From NCBI GenBank assembly GCA_910577235.1, contig CAJTMX010000004.1:83337-147336 (forward strand): DNA of 64,000 nt. The letters are read 5' to 3'. Within the stretch, counting starts at the first letter, position 1. Each line of letters begins with the position of its first letter. The stretch is from an uncultured Acetatifactor sp. (GTDB lineage Bacteria; Bacillota; Clostridia; Lachnospirales; Lachnospiraceae). The notes under the pieces are model-generated. The model saw only the letters and a program-made list of their open reading frames with translations. It was not told the DNA's origin and did not search any database. A program made the translations under genes and the position numbers. Below, in pieces: positions 7,346 through 16,359 of this stretch.

Positions 7346-8692
7346 ATGTCATATGTTGATGAGGTACTACAGGTAGTACAGAAGAAGAATGCCGACCAGC
7401 CGGAGTTTTTGCAGGCAGTCACCGAGGTTCTGGATTCTCTGAGACCCGTGATCGACGCCAATGAGGAGCTTTACAGAAAGAACGCGATTCTGGAGAGGAT
7501 CACCGAGCCTGACCGTCAGTTTATGTTCCGTGTACCCTGGGTGGATGACAAGGGACAGGTACAGGTAAACAGAGGTTTCCGCGTGCAGTTCAACAATGCG
7601 ATCGGGCCTTACAAGGGCGGCTTGCGTCTGCATCCTTCCGTAAATCTGGGCATAATCAAGTTCCTGGGTTTCGAGCAGATATTCAAGAATTCTCTGACTA
7701 CGCTACCCATCGGCGGCGGCAAGGGCGGCTCTGACTTTGACCCCAAGGGCAAGTCCGACAGAGAGATCATGGCGTTTTGCCAGAGCTTTATGACAGAGCT
7801 GTGCAAGTACATTGGCGCAGATGTGGATGTCCCCGCCGGTGATATCGGAACCGGAGCGAGAGAGATTGGCTTTATGTTTGGACAGTATAAGAGAATCCGC
7901 GGTACCTTTGAGGGCGTATTGACCGGTAAGGGTCTGACCTACGGCGGTTCTCTGGCCCGTACCGAAGCCACAGGTTACGGCCTGTTATACTTAACCCAGG
8001 AGATGATGAAGTGCCACGGACAGTCCATGGAGGGCAAGACCATCTGCGTATCCGGCGCCGGAAATGTGGCGATCTACGCTATCCAGAAGGCTCATCAGAT
8101 GGGCGCGAAGGTGGTCACCTGTTCTGACTCCACAGGCTGGATCTATGATCCCGAGGGCATTGATGTGGATCTGCTCAAGGAGGTAAAAGAAGTTAAGAGG
8201 GCGCGTTTGACCGAGTATGCCGCTGCCAGAAAGAGCGCGGAGTATCATGAGAAGAAGGACGGCGAGCACGGTGTATGGAGCATCAAATGCGATATCGCCC
8301 TGCCCTGCGCCACCCAGAACGAACTGGATATCGAGGACGCCAAGATGCTGGTTGCGGGTGGTGTGATGGCAGTCTGCGAAGGGGCCAATATGCCTACCAC
8401 CCTGGATGCCACCAAGTATCTGCAGGCTAACAAGGTGCTGTTTGTAGGCGGTAAGGCTGCCAATGCGGGCGGCGTGGCCACTTCCGCGCTGGAGATGAGC
8501 CAGAACAGCGAGAGACTGTCTTGGACTTTCGAGGAGGTTGACTCCAAGTTGCAGAACATCATGATCACTATCTACCACAATATAGATGATGCCGCAAAGC
8601 GCTATGGCGTGGAGGGGGACTATGTGGCAGGCGCCAATATTGCCGGATTTGAAAAAGTGGTAGTGGCGATGCTGGCCCAGGGCGTATGCTGA
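7346..8692 (+). CDS. gdhA: NADP-type glutamate dehydrogenase
   Basis: A 448-residue hexameric-type glutamate dehydrogenase interconverting 2-oxoglutarate plus ammonia and glutamate. The catalytic Lys is K126 in PIGGGKGGSDFDPKG, the substrate region is GPYKGGLRLHP, and the dinucleotide fold starts at SGAGNVAIYAIQKA. The second-strand end, TCSDSTG, has Ser rather than an acidic residue, as in NADP-dependent enzymes. ATG 7346 is eight bases after AAGGAGG. The in-frame ATG at 7340 is only two bases from that site. It has its own promoter and terminator and is probably a main ammonia-assimilation route. Confidence 0.97.
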   Translation: MSYVDEVLQVVQKKNADQPEFLQAVTEVLDSLRPVIDANEELYRKNAILERITEPDRQFMFRVPWVDDKGQVQVNRGFRVQFNNAIGPYKGGLRLHPSVNLGIIKFLGFEQIFKNSLTTLPIGGGKGGSDFDPKGKSDREIMAFCQSFMTELCKYIGADVDVPAGDIGTGAREIGFMFGQYKRIRGTFEGVLTGKGLTYGGSLARTEATGYGLLYLTQEMMKCHGQSMEGKTICVSGAGNVAIYAIQKAHQMGAKVVTCSDSTGWIYDPEGIDVDLLKEVKEVKRARLTEYAAARKSAEYHEKKDGEHGVWSIKCDIALPCATQNELDIEDAKMLVAGGVMAVCEGANMPTTLDATKYLQANKVLFVGGKAANAGGVATSALEMSQNSERLSWTFEEVDSKLQNIMITIYHNIDDAAKRYGVEGDYVAGANIAGFEKVVVAMLAQGVC

Positions 8693-8750
8693 GCTAGGGG
8701 ACTTTAAGCCTTTTTAGACAGATCATAAGGACGGCTAAGTATATAACATA

Positions 8751-8789
8751 AAAATTCCCGGCTTGTGCCTATACAAGACCGGGAATTTT
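8751..8789 (+). terminator. Intrinsic terminator after gdhA
   Basis: AAAATTCCCGG plus CTTGT pairs with ACAAG plus CCGGGAATTTT, a long stem with a single bulged A. The A and T tracts make it potentially bidirectional. Confidence 0.9.
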
Positions 8790-8847
8790 GACGTCCTGCG
8801 GACGTGAAACCCCGTAGCCCGGTATTCCTGTTTCTCGTAATACATCA

Positions 8848-9000
8848 ATGAAAAAAGCTATATGGGTAAATGGAACTTGTCTTTCCGGTAGGGCATATGG
8901 TACTATTTTAAGTAAGGTATTAGAGGCAGAGCAGAAAAAACAGCTGTCCCGTAAAAGGAGGCAGCCGCCGGAAACGAAAACAGTGGGAGCAAAGGTATGA
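8848..9000 (+). CDS. Small ORF A, 50 residues, upstream of the LytTR system
   Basis: A candidate small gene starting MKKAIWVNGTCLSGRAYG and ending in a strongly basic stretch (KKQLSRKRRQ). There is no clear ribosome-binding site, which lowers confidence. Its stop overlaps the start of ORF B as ATGA (8997-9000), the usual arrangement of coupled genes. The short hydrophobic front, single Cys and basic tail do not match a family I know. It could be a signal-peptide precursor or chance. Confidence 0.3.
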   Translation: MKKAIWVNGTCLSGRAYGTILSKVLEAEQKKQLSRKRRQPPETKTVGAKV

Positions 9001-9161
9001 AGGTACCAAAAGAGATGGAAAAGCATTTGTCCCAGGAGTATGCGCAGTATCTGCGGGACCTGGTCGGGGAGGCAGGGAGAGTGGACGCCGGACGGCAGGT
9101 GCCGGGTGAGAAAAACAGCATCATACAAAATAATCTGCGGATTGCCATGGAACATGCGTGA
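8997..9161 (+). CDS. Small ORF B, 54 residues, upstream of the LytTR system
   Basis: A candidate small soluble protein (start MKVPKEMEKHLSQEYAQYL) that is charged and predicted helical. GGAG about nine bases upstream could serve as ribosome-binding site. It overlaps ORF A by ATGA and lies 124 bases before the response regulator on the same strand. I do not recognise a family. It is more plausible than ORF A because it has a Shine-Dalgarno match. Confidence 0.4.
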   Translation: MKVPKEMEKHLSQEYAQYLRDLVGEAGRVDAGRQVPGEKNSIIQNNLRIAMEHA

Positions 9162-9285
9162 ATGGCAGATATATCCGAGCACAAAACTTTTCCGGCAGTA
9201 CTCTTAGCGGAAGAATGTACCCACATATGACATTGGATAAAGAACGTTTCAGGGAATGAAATAATTCATAACCGGGAGATAGAAG

Positions 9286-10083
9286 ATGGAGCAGATCAGG
9301 ATTGCCATTGTGGAGGATGAGACCTCACATGCGCAGCTTTTGGAACAGCATATTGAGTGCTGGTGTAAGAATCGGAACCTTGAGAATATTCCAATACGGC
9401 GTTTTAACAATGCCGCCGAATTTCTCTTTGACTGGGAAGAAGAAAGTTATGACATGATTTTTCTGGATATTCAGATGCCGGGTATAAACGGTATGGAGAC
9501 TGCCCGCAAGATACGGGAGACAGACAGAGGCATAAAGTTGGTTTTTACCACCGGTATCACGGATTATCTCCGGGAGGGGTATGAGGTGGAGGCCATCCGG
9601 TATCTGCTCAAGCCCATCAGCCGTGAAAAGGTGTGGGAATGTCTGGATAAGCTCTTGCAGGAACCTGCACCGACGGTGCAACTGCTCTTTCATACCCAGG
9701 ATGGCGTGGTTAAAGTGCCGGAACAGGATATAGAGTATTTTGAGGCCAGAGGGCATTACACCATTTGCCATTTGAGGGTTGACAGAAAGCACTCCGGGCG
9801 TTCTGCCGGGGCAGAATCAGGGAGACAGGATATGAAGGGGCTGGAACAGGGACAGGAGCAGGAGATACAATTGCGGGAAAGTTTTAGCGCACTGTGCGAT
9901 AAGCTTTCGCAGAGGCCTTTTATCCGCTGTCATCGCTCCTATCTATGTTATATCCGCCGTATTCACAGAGTTGAACGTACAGAGATCATACTGGAAGGCG
10001 GCGGCCGGATACCGGTGAGCAGGCGGCTGTACGAACCGGTGGTGAAAGCCTTTATAGCCTACTTCCGAAAAGAGGAGTCGTAA
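9286..10083 (+). CDS. LytTR-type response regulator
   Basis: A 265-residue regulator of the AgrA/LytR class. The receiver domain covers residues 1-125, with acidic pocket Glu10-Asp11-Glu12, phospho-acceptor Asp61 in FLDIQMPG, Thr in FTTG and the conserved Lys in LLKPIS. The LytTR DNA-binding domain follows (about 135-262) with the FIRCHRSYLCYIRRI signature. It carries a Gly/Gln/Arg-rich insertion of about 30 residues between early strands of LytTR (around 170-200), which is unusual. GGGAG precedes the ATG. A GHKL kinase follows, and a LytTR-like site lies ahead of the downstream ABC operon. Confidence 0.92.
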   Translation: MEQIRIAIVEDETSHAQLLEQHIECWCKNRNLENIPIRRFNNAAEFLFDWEEESYDMIFLDIQMPGINGMETARKIRETDRGIKLVFTTGITDYLREGYEVEAIRYLLKPISREKVWECLDKLLQEPAPTVQLLFHTQDGVVKVPEQDIEYFEARGHYTICHLRVDRKHSGRSAGAESGRQDMKGLEQGQEQEIQLRESFSALCDKLSQRPFIRCHRSYLCYIRRIHRVERTEIILEGGGRIPVSRRLYEPVVKAFIAYFRKEES

Positions 10084-10154
10084 AGGTATGCTGAATGAAA
10101 AGGGAAATATGTCAGAAGTCTTCTGGAGAAACGTGACAGCGGGACAGAAACGGG

Positions 10155-10859
10155 GTGAAAATCAACATGCGTATTGGCAAGAAGGCAGAGCGCAGGATGG
10201 CTGCCTATCAGCAGGATCTGATGGAAAAACACTGCGAGGAAGTGGAGAATATGTACCGACAGACCCGGGGGTGGCGGCACGATTACCGCAACCATATCCA
10301 GACCATGAAAGCCTATCTATCCATGGGACGATACGAGGAATTGGCGGAGTATCTGGATCAGCTGGATATGGATCTGAGCCAGGTGGATACTGTGGTAAAG
10401 ACCGGCAATGTGATGGTGGACGCGGTGCTGAACAGCAAGATTTCCGTAGCCAGAGCAAAACAGATTACAGTGGAGGCCACGGCCAGAGTGCCCCAGCAGT
10501 TGTCTGTAGCTGAGGTGGATCTCTGTGTGATCCTGGGCAATCTGCTGGACAACGCCATAGAGGCCTGCATGGGGATCAATGAGGAGAGCCAGCGTTTTAT
10601 CCGTATCTATATAGATGTGATGCAGGGCCAGCTCTATCTCTATGTACTCAATGCCACGGCGGGCCGGCTTAAGCGGAGTGGCGGCAGCTATCTGTCCACG
10701 AAAGCCTCCCGGGAACACGGTTTCGGGCTGATGCGGATGGACAGGGTAGTGGAGAAATACCGCGGCTATTTGGACCGACAGGATGAGGAAGGAGTATTCG
10801 CCACAGAGGTGTTGTTACCTCTGGAGGGGCCGGATGAGGATATGGATACTGCAAAATAG
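10155..10859 (+). CDS. Soluble GHKL sensor histidine kinase
   Basis: A 234-residue kinase module of the AgrC-like GHKL class with no membrane segment. The phospho-acceptor is His42 in WRHDYRNHIQTMK, the N box is NLLDNAIEAC, and the G box is HGFGLMRM. Full-length AgrC-type kinases add an N-terminal membrane sensor, so this one is either cytosolic or partnered with another sensor. The start is uncertain: GTG 10155 or ATG 10167, the latter about ten bases after GGGG. An in-frame stop at 10134 limits extension. It pairs with the regulator 71 bases upstream. Confidence 0.88.
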   Translation: MKINMRIGKKAERRMAAYQQDLMEKHCEEVENMYRQTRGWRHDYRNHIQTMKAYLSMGRYEELAEYLDQLDMDLSQVDTVVKTGNVMVDAVLNSKISVARAKQITVEATARVPQQLSVAEVDLCVILGNLLDNAIEACMGINEESQRFIRIYIDVMQGQLYLYVLNATAGRLKRSGGSYLSTKASREHGFGLMRMDRVVEKYRGYLDRQDEEGVFATEVLLPLEGPDEDMDTAK

Positions 10860-10887
10860 AATATTTCCCAGACCTCTGGCACTGAAA

Positions 10888-10961
10888 ACCATTCGTGCAT
10901 GAATAAGACCGTTCGTGCGCGAATTTTTTATATTCAATTAAGCAGTGGTAATATATATAAA
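10888..10961 (+). promoter_or_regulatory. LytTR-type direct-repeat operator and promoter
   Basis: ACCATTCGT at 10888 and ACCGTTCGT at 10908 are direct repeats 20 bases apart. The second fits the LytTR nine-base consensus [TA][AC][CA]GTTN[AG][TG] fully and the first misses one base. A promoter-like pair, TTCAAT at 10933 and TATAAA at 10956 with a 17-base spacer, follows. This is the layout expected if the adjacent regulator activates the ABC operon. Confidence 0.68.
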
Positions 10962-11082
10962 ACAATCCTAAAAGTAAAAGGTACTATGCGTCCTCACCGG
11001 GAAACTGCAAACCGGAGGCACAGAATCCGGATTTTACTCTTATTGGATAGTTTTATTGATTTATAAGGAGATGGTTTGTAGT

Positions 11083-12993
11083 ATGAAAAAGAACAAGCAA
11101 CAGGAACAGACAGCGGACTGGCAGGTAAAACGCCATAGCATTCTCAGCAACATCCTGTTCTGGGTAAAGACATATTGGAAATGGACGCCCGGGGTGGTGC
11201 TGCTGACAGTGCTGAAAACGGTTCTGGGAACTTTGACGCCTCTGGTGGGTATCTATCTGCCCAAGCTGGTATTGGACTTGCTGGCGGACAATGTCACGGC
11301 GGAGACGCTGATACGGACTTTGGCCATATGGGGCATATTGGTGATGGCGTTATACGGAGTGAACGGTGGTTTGAACGGAAAATATTATACGCAAAATATG
11401 GTACGTTCTTTTCTGATGCCGGAACTTTATCTGAAAAGTCTGCGGGTGTCCTATGAGGTTCCCGAGTCGGAATGGGGCAAAAAGGCGTATCAGGCGGCAT
11501 TGGGAGTGGCTAATGGCGGGGACTGGTGTGCCGCGACCAGGTCCTTTGACTGTACTTTTGAGTTGTTGCAGAATATACTGTGTTTTTTGCTGTATTCCAC
11601 AGTGCTTAGCGTACTGAGTCCATGGATCATCCTGGCGCTGACGGTATTGGCCCTGCTGAATATCCTAGTGATCGAGAAGGGTCTGCGATTTCAGGATTCC
11701 ATGCGGGAGCGGGAGGCGTTGCATAGCCGGCATTGGAATTATGTCCGCTCTGCCATGGGCAATATGACGGCTGCCAAGGATGTGAGGATATTTGGTATGA
11801 ACGCGTGGCTGGGCGGTATCCGGGACAGGGTAATAGAGGAGATACAGGAGGATAAAAGGGCTTACCAGCGGCTGAATAACTGGCAGCATTTGATGAACTG
11901 CCTGATCGGCCTGATCCGGGATGTGGGAGCCTATGGATACCTGATCTACAGCGTGGCTGTGGGCAATATCGGCGTCAGTGATTTTGTCCTTTATTTTGGC
12001 GCGGTGACCGGTTTTTCCGGTTTTGTCACCGGGTTATTGTATCAAATCGGAGGCCTGAAAGGAGCTCGTAACGCCACAGATTATTTCAGGGCTTATATGG
12101 AGCTGCCAGAGGAGATTTCCGAGGAAGAATGCATGATGCCCGAGAAAAACAGTACAGAAGAAACGGCAAAGCCCGGGTGCAACGGCCGGGGACCATGTAT
12201 CGTCTTTGAGGATGTGAGCTTTTCTTACAAAAAGGAGGACGGTACCCCGGGAGAAAAGATATTGGAACATTTTGATCTGACCATAGCGCCTGGAGAAAAG
12301 CTGGCCCTGGTGGGAGCCAACGGTGCGGGCAAGACCACTCTGGTCAAGCTTTTGTGCGGCCTGTATCATCCTGACGGAGGGCGTATCCTTGTTGACGGCC
12401 GCAGCCTGGATGAGATGAAACCGGGAGAATGGTTCCGGTTTCTGTCCGTGGTGTTTCAGGAACAATTGTCCCTGCCTGTGACCATAGCGGAAAATATATC
12501 CCTGCAACGCCGGGAGGAGACGGATGACGCCAGGGCATGGGAGGCTATTGAAAAAGCAGGTCTGTCGCAGACTTTTGAGCGGCAAAAGTTGACGCTGGAT
12601 ACTTTTTTGACCAAGACTATATCCCGCAAAGGTATTGAGCTTTCCGGCGGCCAGCGGCAACGCCTGATGCTGGCCAGAGCACTGTACAAGGACGCGCCGA
12701 TCCTGGTGTTGGATGAGCCCACAGCGGCTCTGGACCCCATAGCCGAGAGCCAGGTCTATGAGAGCTATCTGGAACATAGCAGGGGTAAGACCGCCATATT
12801 CATTTCTCACAGGCTGGCAAGCACCCGTTTTTCGGACCGCATCATCCTGCTGGAACAGGGCCGCATCCTGGAGGAGGGAACCCATGAGCAGCTTATGGCG
12901 CGGCAGGGAGCCTACGCCAGGATGTACCGGGTGCAGAGCAGCTATTACGAGGAAGAAAACGGTGGTATGACGTTTGATATGGAGGTGGAATGA
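11083..12993 (+). CDS. ABC exporter half-transporter (permease plus ATPase), first of pair
   Basis: A 636-residue fused exporter subunit. The transmembrane domain spans about residues 25-320. The ATPase domain has Walker A VGANGAGKTTL, Q loop VVFQEQ, signature LSGGQRQRL, Walker B PILVLDEPTAALDP and the switch His in FISHR. There is no N-terminal C39 peptidase domain, so it is not a leader-cleaving bacteriocin exporter. ATG 11083 lies twelve bases from AAGGAG, whereas ATG 11071 abuts that site. The stop overlaps the next exporter by ATGA, implying a heterodimer. The substrate is unknown; the LytTR context suggests an induced export or detoxification role. Confidence 0.92.
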   Translation: MKKNKQQEQTADWQVKRHSILSNILFWVKTYWKWTPGVVLLTVLKTVLGTLTPLVGIYLPKLVLDLLADNVTAETLIRTLAIWGILVMALYGVNGGLNGKYYTQNMVRSFLMPELYLKSLRVSYEVPESEWGKKAYQAALGVANGGDWCAATRSFDCTFELLQNILCFLLYSTVLSVLSPWIILALTVLALLNILVIEKGLRFQDSMREREALHSRHWNYVRSAMGNMTAAKDVRIFGMNAWLGGIRDRVIEEIQEDKRAYQRLNNWQHLMNCLIGLIRDVGAYGYLIYSVAVGNIGVSDFVLYFGAVTGFSGFVTGLLYQIGGLKGARNATDYFRAYMELPEEISEEECMMPEKNSTEETAKPGCNGRGPCIVFEDVSFSYKKEDGTPGEKILEHFDLTIAPGEKLALVGANGAGKTTLVKLLCGLYHPDGGRILVDGRSLDEMKPGEWFRFLSVVFQEQLSLPVTIAENISLQRREETDDARAWEAIEKAGLSQTFERQKLTLDTFLTKTISRKGIELSGGQRQRLMLARALYKDAPILVLDEPTAALDPIAESQVYESYLEHSRGKTAIFISHRLASTRFSDRIILLEQGRILEEGTHEQLMARQGAYARMYRVQSSYYEEENGGMTFDMEVE

Positions 12994-14876
12994 TGGAAAC
13001 GGATCTTACAAGTAAACTTCCTCTGGGGGAGCATATCAAAAATATCGGAAAGATTCTGGGGGTAGTGGGGGAACTGGACAAAACCTATTTTCTGCATATG
13101 GGATTTAAAGCTCTGCTGGATACCGTGATTTCTTTTACGGGACTGTTGCTGTCCGTATACATTTTGGATCAACTGGCAGCAGGGATTCATTTTGGACAGA
13201 CATTTCTGGTGGCGGCAGTGACTTGTCTGATGCTTTTGGTCTTGAATCTTGGCAGCGGTATGCTGCAAAACCGTCTGGATGTGCGCTGGGAAATCGTATA
13301 CCGGAAATGGGACAGTATCACGGAGGAAAAGATCCTGCGGATGGATTTTTCCAAGATTGACGATCCCAAGACCCGTAAGATGAAGGAGCGCATCTGGCAG
13401 GACAACAACTGGGGAGCAGGCATTAACACTGTCCGTTGGTATATGCAGAGTATCATGGATGGGGTGTGCCGGATGGCGGGTGCCGTGGCTGTGGGCGCTC
13501 CGGTGTTTGTATACGTTCTGCGGGCGAAGAGTTGGATCGCTCCTGCGGTGCTGTTTGTCATCGTGCTGGCTATTGCTGTGGGGAGTATTATAGGGACTCG
13601 CTACGAGAAAAAAGTGCAGGAATATCTAATGGGTAATCACATAATAGACAAGGAAGAGACGGATGAGGAGAGAATCCGGAATGCGAATCTGGTGTGGGAT
13701 CTGGCGCTTGGTTACGGTTACAGTTACCGGGACGGGAAGGATGCGCGACTGTACCGCGGTTACGGTCTGCTGCGCTATTGGTCTCTGGAAAGGATCACCA
13801 GTCCTGTCTTGAAAGGGAGGGTACGGGAAATTTCGCTAAGCAGTGGAAAGAGCAATTTCTGGGGTATTGCCCCTACGGGGATTGTGGAGTGCGGTTCTTA
13901 TCTGGCCGTAGGACTGCTGGCTCTGGCCGGAGCTATGTCCATAGGCTCAGTGATCCGTTTTGCGGGATGTCTGAAAAATATATTTAACACGGCGTCCAAT
14001 CTCTGTTATCAGTTTCCCCAGTTGGCGCTGGGGGCTCGCAGACAGGTGAGTACTCTTGAGTTTCTAGAGATCGGTGACGACATGTACAAAGGTAAACTCC
14101 CTCTGGAGAAACGCAGCGATAATCAATACAGGATTGAGTTTAGAGATGTCTCTTTCAAGTATCCAAACGCGGAGCAGTATGCCCTGCGGCATTTCTCTAT
14201 GGAGCTGAAGGTGGGAGAGAAACTGGCCATTGTGGGAATGAACGGTTCCGGGAAGACTACGATGATCAAGCTCCTGTGCCGTCTGTATGATCCTCAGGAG
14301 GGGGAGATATTGTTAAATGGCGTGGACATACGCAAGTTCAGGCACGAGGAGTACAGCAGGCTTTTTTCCGTGGTGTTCCAGGATTATCAGCTCTTTTCTT
14401 TCCTGTTGGGAGAAAATGTGGCGGTATCTGCGGACTATAATGAGGAGAAGGTGCGAAAATGCCTGGAGAACGCGGGATTTGGAAAAAGATTGGAAGAACT
14501 GCCCCAGGGACTCCGCACTTATGTATTCAAGGATTATGAGGACGGAGTGGAATTTTCCGGGGGAGAGGCTCAGAAGGTGGCCATAGCCAGGGCAATCTAT
14601 AAGGAGGCGCCTTTTGTGCTGCTGGACGAACCCACGGCGGCGCTGGACCCGCTGGCGGAGTTTGAGATATACCAGCGCTTTGACGAGATCGTGGAAGACA
14701 AGACTGCCATCTATATCTCTCACCGACTCTCCTCCTGCCGCTTTTGCGATAAGATCGCGGTATTCCATGAGGGCCGCCTGATCCAGCAGGGCAGTCATGA
14801 ACAGCTGGTGCAGGATAAAGGAGGAAAGTATTATGAGATGTGGAACGCCCAGGCGCAGTACTATGTGGAGGCGTAG
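12990..14876 (+). CDS. ABC exporter half-transporter, second of pair
   Basis: A 628-residue partner of the preceding exporter with the same permease-ATPase layout. The membrane domain covers about 30-330. Walker A is VGMNGSGKTTM, the Q loop is VVFQDYQ, the signature reads FSGGEAQKV, Walker B is FVLLDEPTAALDP and the H loop is YISHR. The signature differs from canonical LSGGQ at the first and last positions, while its partner is canonical, a common mark of asymmetric heterodimeric exporters. The two starts MM at 12990 and 12993 cannot be separated. A strong terminator shared with the convergent citrate synthase gene closes the operon. Confidence 0.92.
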   Translation: MMETDLTSKLPLGEHIKNIGKILGVVGELDKTYFLHMGFKALLDTVISFTGLLLSVYILDQLAAGIHFGQTFLVAAVTCLMLLVLNLGSGMLQNRLDVRWEIVYRKWDSITEEKILRMDFSKIDDPKTRKMKERIWQDNNWGAGINTVRWYMQSIMDGVCRMAGAVAVGAPVFVYVLRAKSWIAPAVLFVIVLAIAVGSIIGTRYEKKVQEYLMGNHIIDKEETDEERIRNANLVWDLALGYGYSYRDGKDARLYRGYGLLRYWSLERITSPVLKGRVREISLSSGKSNFWGIAPTGIVECGSYLAVGLLALAGAMSIGSVIRFAGCLKNIFNTASNLCYQFPQLALGARRQVSTLEFLEIGDDMYKGKLPLEKRSDNQYRIEFRDVSFKYPNAEQYALRHFSMELKVGEKLAIVGMNGSGKTTMIKLLCRLYDPQEGEILLNGVDIRKFRHEEYSRLFSVVFQDYQLFSFLLGENVAVSADYNEEKVRKCLENAGFGKRLEELPQGLRTYVFKDYEDGVEFSGGEAQKVAIARAIYKEAPFVLLDEPTAALDPLAEFEIYQRFDEIVEDKTAIYISHRLSSCRFCDKIAVFHEGRLIQQGSHEQLVQDKGGKYYEMWNAQAQYYVEA

Positions 14877-14940
14877 CCTGGGGATGGAGTGAGAATCGGA
14901 CAGGGGGAACAAAGGCAGAAAAAAGTTAGTAAAATAATAT

Positions 14941-14988
14941 GGGTGGAGGGCCTTTTCAATCACTGAAACGGCGCTCCACCCGTGTTTT
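14941..14988. terminator. Terminator between the ABC operon and citrate synthase
   Basis: GGGTGGAG at 14941-14948 pairs with CTCCACCC at 14974-14981, followed by GTGTTTTT on the plus strand. On the minus strand the stem is followed by a T-rich stretch, so it may serve both convergent genes. Confidence 0.8.
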
Positions 14989-14994
14989 TGCATA

Positions 14995-16359
14995 TTATCT
15001 CTTATCCATGGGAATATAGATCCGGTCTTCACCGATGGATTTGTAGGCGGGACGGATGATCTTGCCGTTGTTGGCCAACTCCTCCAGGCGGTGAGCGCTC
15101 CAGCCGGATATTCTGGCGATGGCAAAGATGGGAGTGTACAGTTCCATGGGCAGTCCCAGCATGTCGTACACAAAGCCGGAGTAAAAGTCTACATTGATGC
15201 TTACACCCTTGTACATCTGCCGCTCTTTTTCGATGATCTGGGGAGCCAACCGCTCCACTAGGGAATAGAGCGCGAATTCCTTTTCCAGCCCTTTCTCCTG
15301 GGACAGTTTTTCCACAAAGCCCTTAAAGACCACGGCACGGGGGTCGGATTTGGAGTACACCGCATGGCCCACGCCGTAGATTAGGCCCGCATGATCAAAA
15401 GCCTCTTTGTGCAGCAGTCGCTTTAAGTAGACGGAGACTTCCTCCTCGTCCTCCCAGTCCTTTACGGTCTGTTTCATCTCCTCAAACATCTTTACCACCT
15501 TGATGTTTGCTCCGCCGTGACGGGGGCCCTTCAAAGAGCCGATGGCCGCGGCTATGGTGGAGTAGGTATCCGTCAGCGAGGATGTCACAACATGGGTGGT
15601 GAAAGAGGAGTTATTGCCGCCGCCGTGCTCCATGTGCAGGATCAGTGCAATATCCAGGATCTTGGCCTCCAATGGCGTATAGGAGCTGTCCGGACGCAGG
15701 ATATGTAAAATGTTCTCGGCGGTGGACAGTTCTTCCACAGGCTGATGTATGTACAGGCTGTTGCCGTCATGGTAATGGCTGTAGGCCTGGTAGCCGTAGA
15801 TGCTCAGCAGAGGAAAAAGGCTGATCAGCTGCAGGCACTGGCGCAGCACGTTGGGCAGAGATGTATCGTCCGCCCTGTCGTCATAGGAGTAAAGGGTCAG
15901 CACGCTGCGGGCCAGAGTGTTCATCATATCTCTGCTGGGAGCCTTCATGATAATGTCCCGCACAAAGCTGGTAGGCAGGGTGCGGTATCCCGCAAGCATC
16001 CGCTTGAAACATTCCAGTTCTTCAGGGTCGGGCAGCTTGTCAAACAGAAGCAGATACGTTGCCTCCTCAAAACCGAAAGCTTCGTCTCTCGGCAGTCCGC
16101 CCACCAGATCTTTCACATCGTAGCCCCGGTAGAACAGGCGGCCGTGATCAGGCACGGATACGCCGTTTTCCATTTTGGTGGCCCGCACGTCGGAGATGTT
16201 GGTAAGGCCTGCCAGCACACCCTTGCCGTTTAAGTCTCGCAGCCCCCTTTTCACCTCGTATTTTGTGAAAAGCTCCGTATCGATGATGCCGGCTTTTTCC
16301 GTCATGGCGGCCAGCTTTAATATTTCGGGTGTGATCTCGCAGTAATTGTTGTTATCCAT
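14995..16359 (-). CDS. gltA: Citrate synthase
   Basis: A 454-residue citrate synthase-fold enzyme condensing acetyl-CoA and oxaloacetate. Active-site blocks visible are MEHGGGNNSSFTTHV, GPRHGGAN, the catalytic His region GVGHAVYSKSDPRA, and Asp/Arg blocks NVDFYSGFVYD and ARISGWSAHR. The length exceeds that of short archaeal/Bacillus-type enzymes because of an N-terminal extension of about 70 residues. A 2-methylcitrate synthase activity cannot be excluded from sequence alone. The gene faces its neighbours, with AGGAGG before the start and a 520-base divergent intergenic region shared with deoC. No aconitase or isocitrate dehydrogenase is in the window. Confidence 0.93.
   Translation of the reverse strand: MDNNNYCEITPEILKLAAMTEKAGIIDTELFTKYEVKRGLRDLNGKGVLAGLTNISDVRATKMENGVSVPDHGRLFYRGYDVKDLVGGLPRDEAFGFEEATYLLLFDKLPDPEELECFKRMLAGYRTLPTSFVRDIIMKAPSRDMMNTLARSVLTLYSYDDRADDTSLPNVLRQCLQLISLFPLLSIYGYQAYSHYHDGNSLYIHQPVEELSTAENILHILRPDSSYTPLEAKILDIALILHMEHGGGNNSSFTTHVVTSSLTDTYSTIAAAIGSLKGPRHGGANIKVVKMFEEMKQTVKDWEDEEEVSVYLKRLLHKEAFDHAGLIYGVGHAVYSKSDPRAVVFKGFVEKLSQEKGLEKEFALYSLVERLAPQIIEKERQMYKGVSINVDFYSGFVYDMLGLPMELYTPIFAIARISGWSAHRLEELANNGKIIRPAYKSIGEDRIYIPMDKR

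Noticed and set aside
10088..10513. 141-codon frame between the response regulator and the kinase
   Set aside because: It overlaps the kinase in another frame and lacks motifs, while the kinase frame holds all GHKL boxes. I considered it as a lost sensor domain, but it has no membrane segments.
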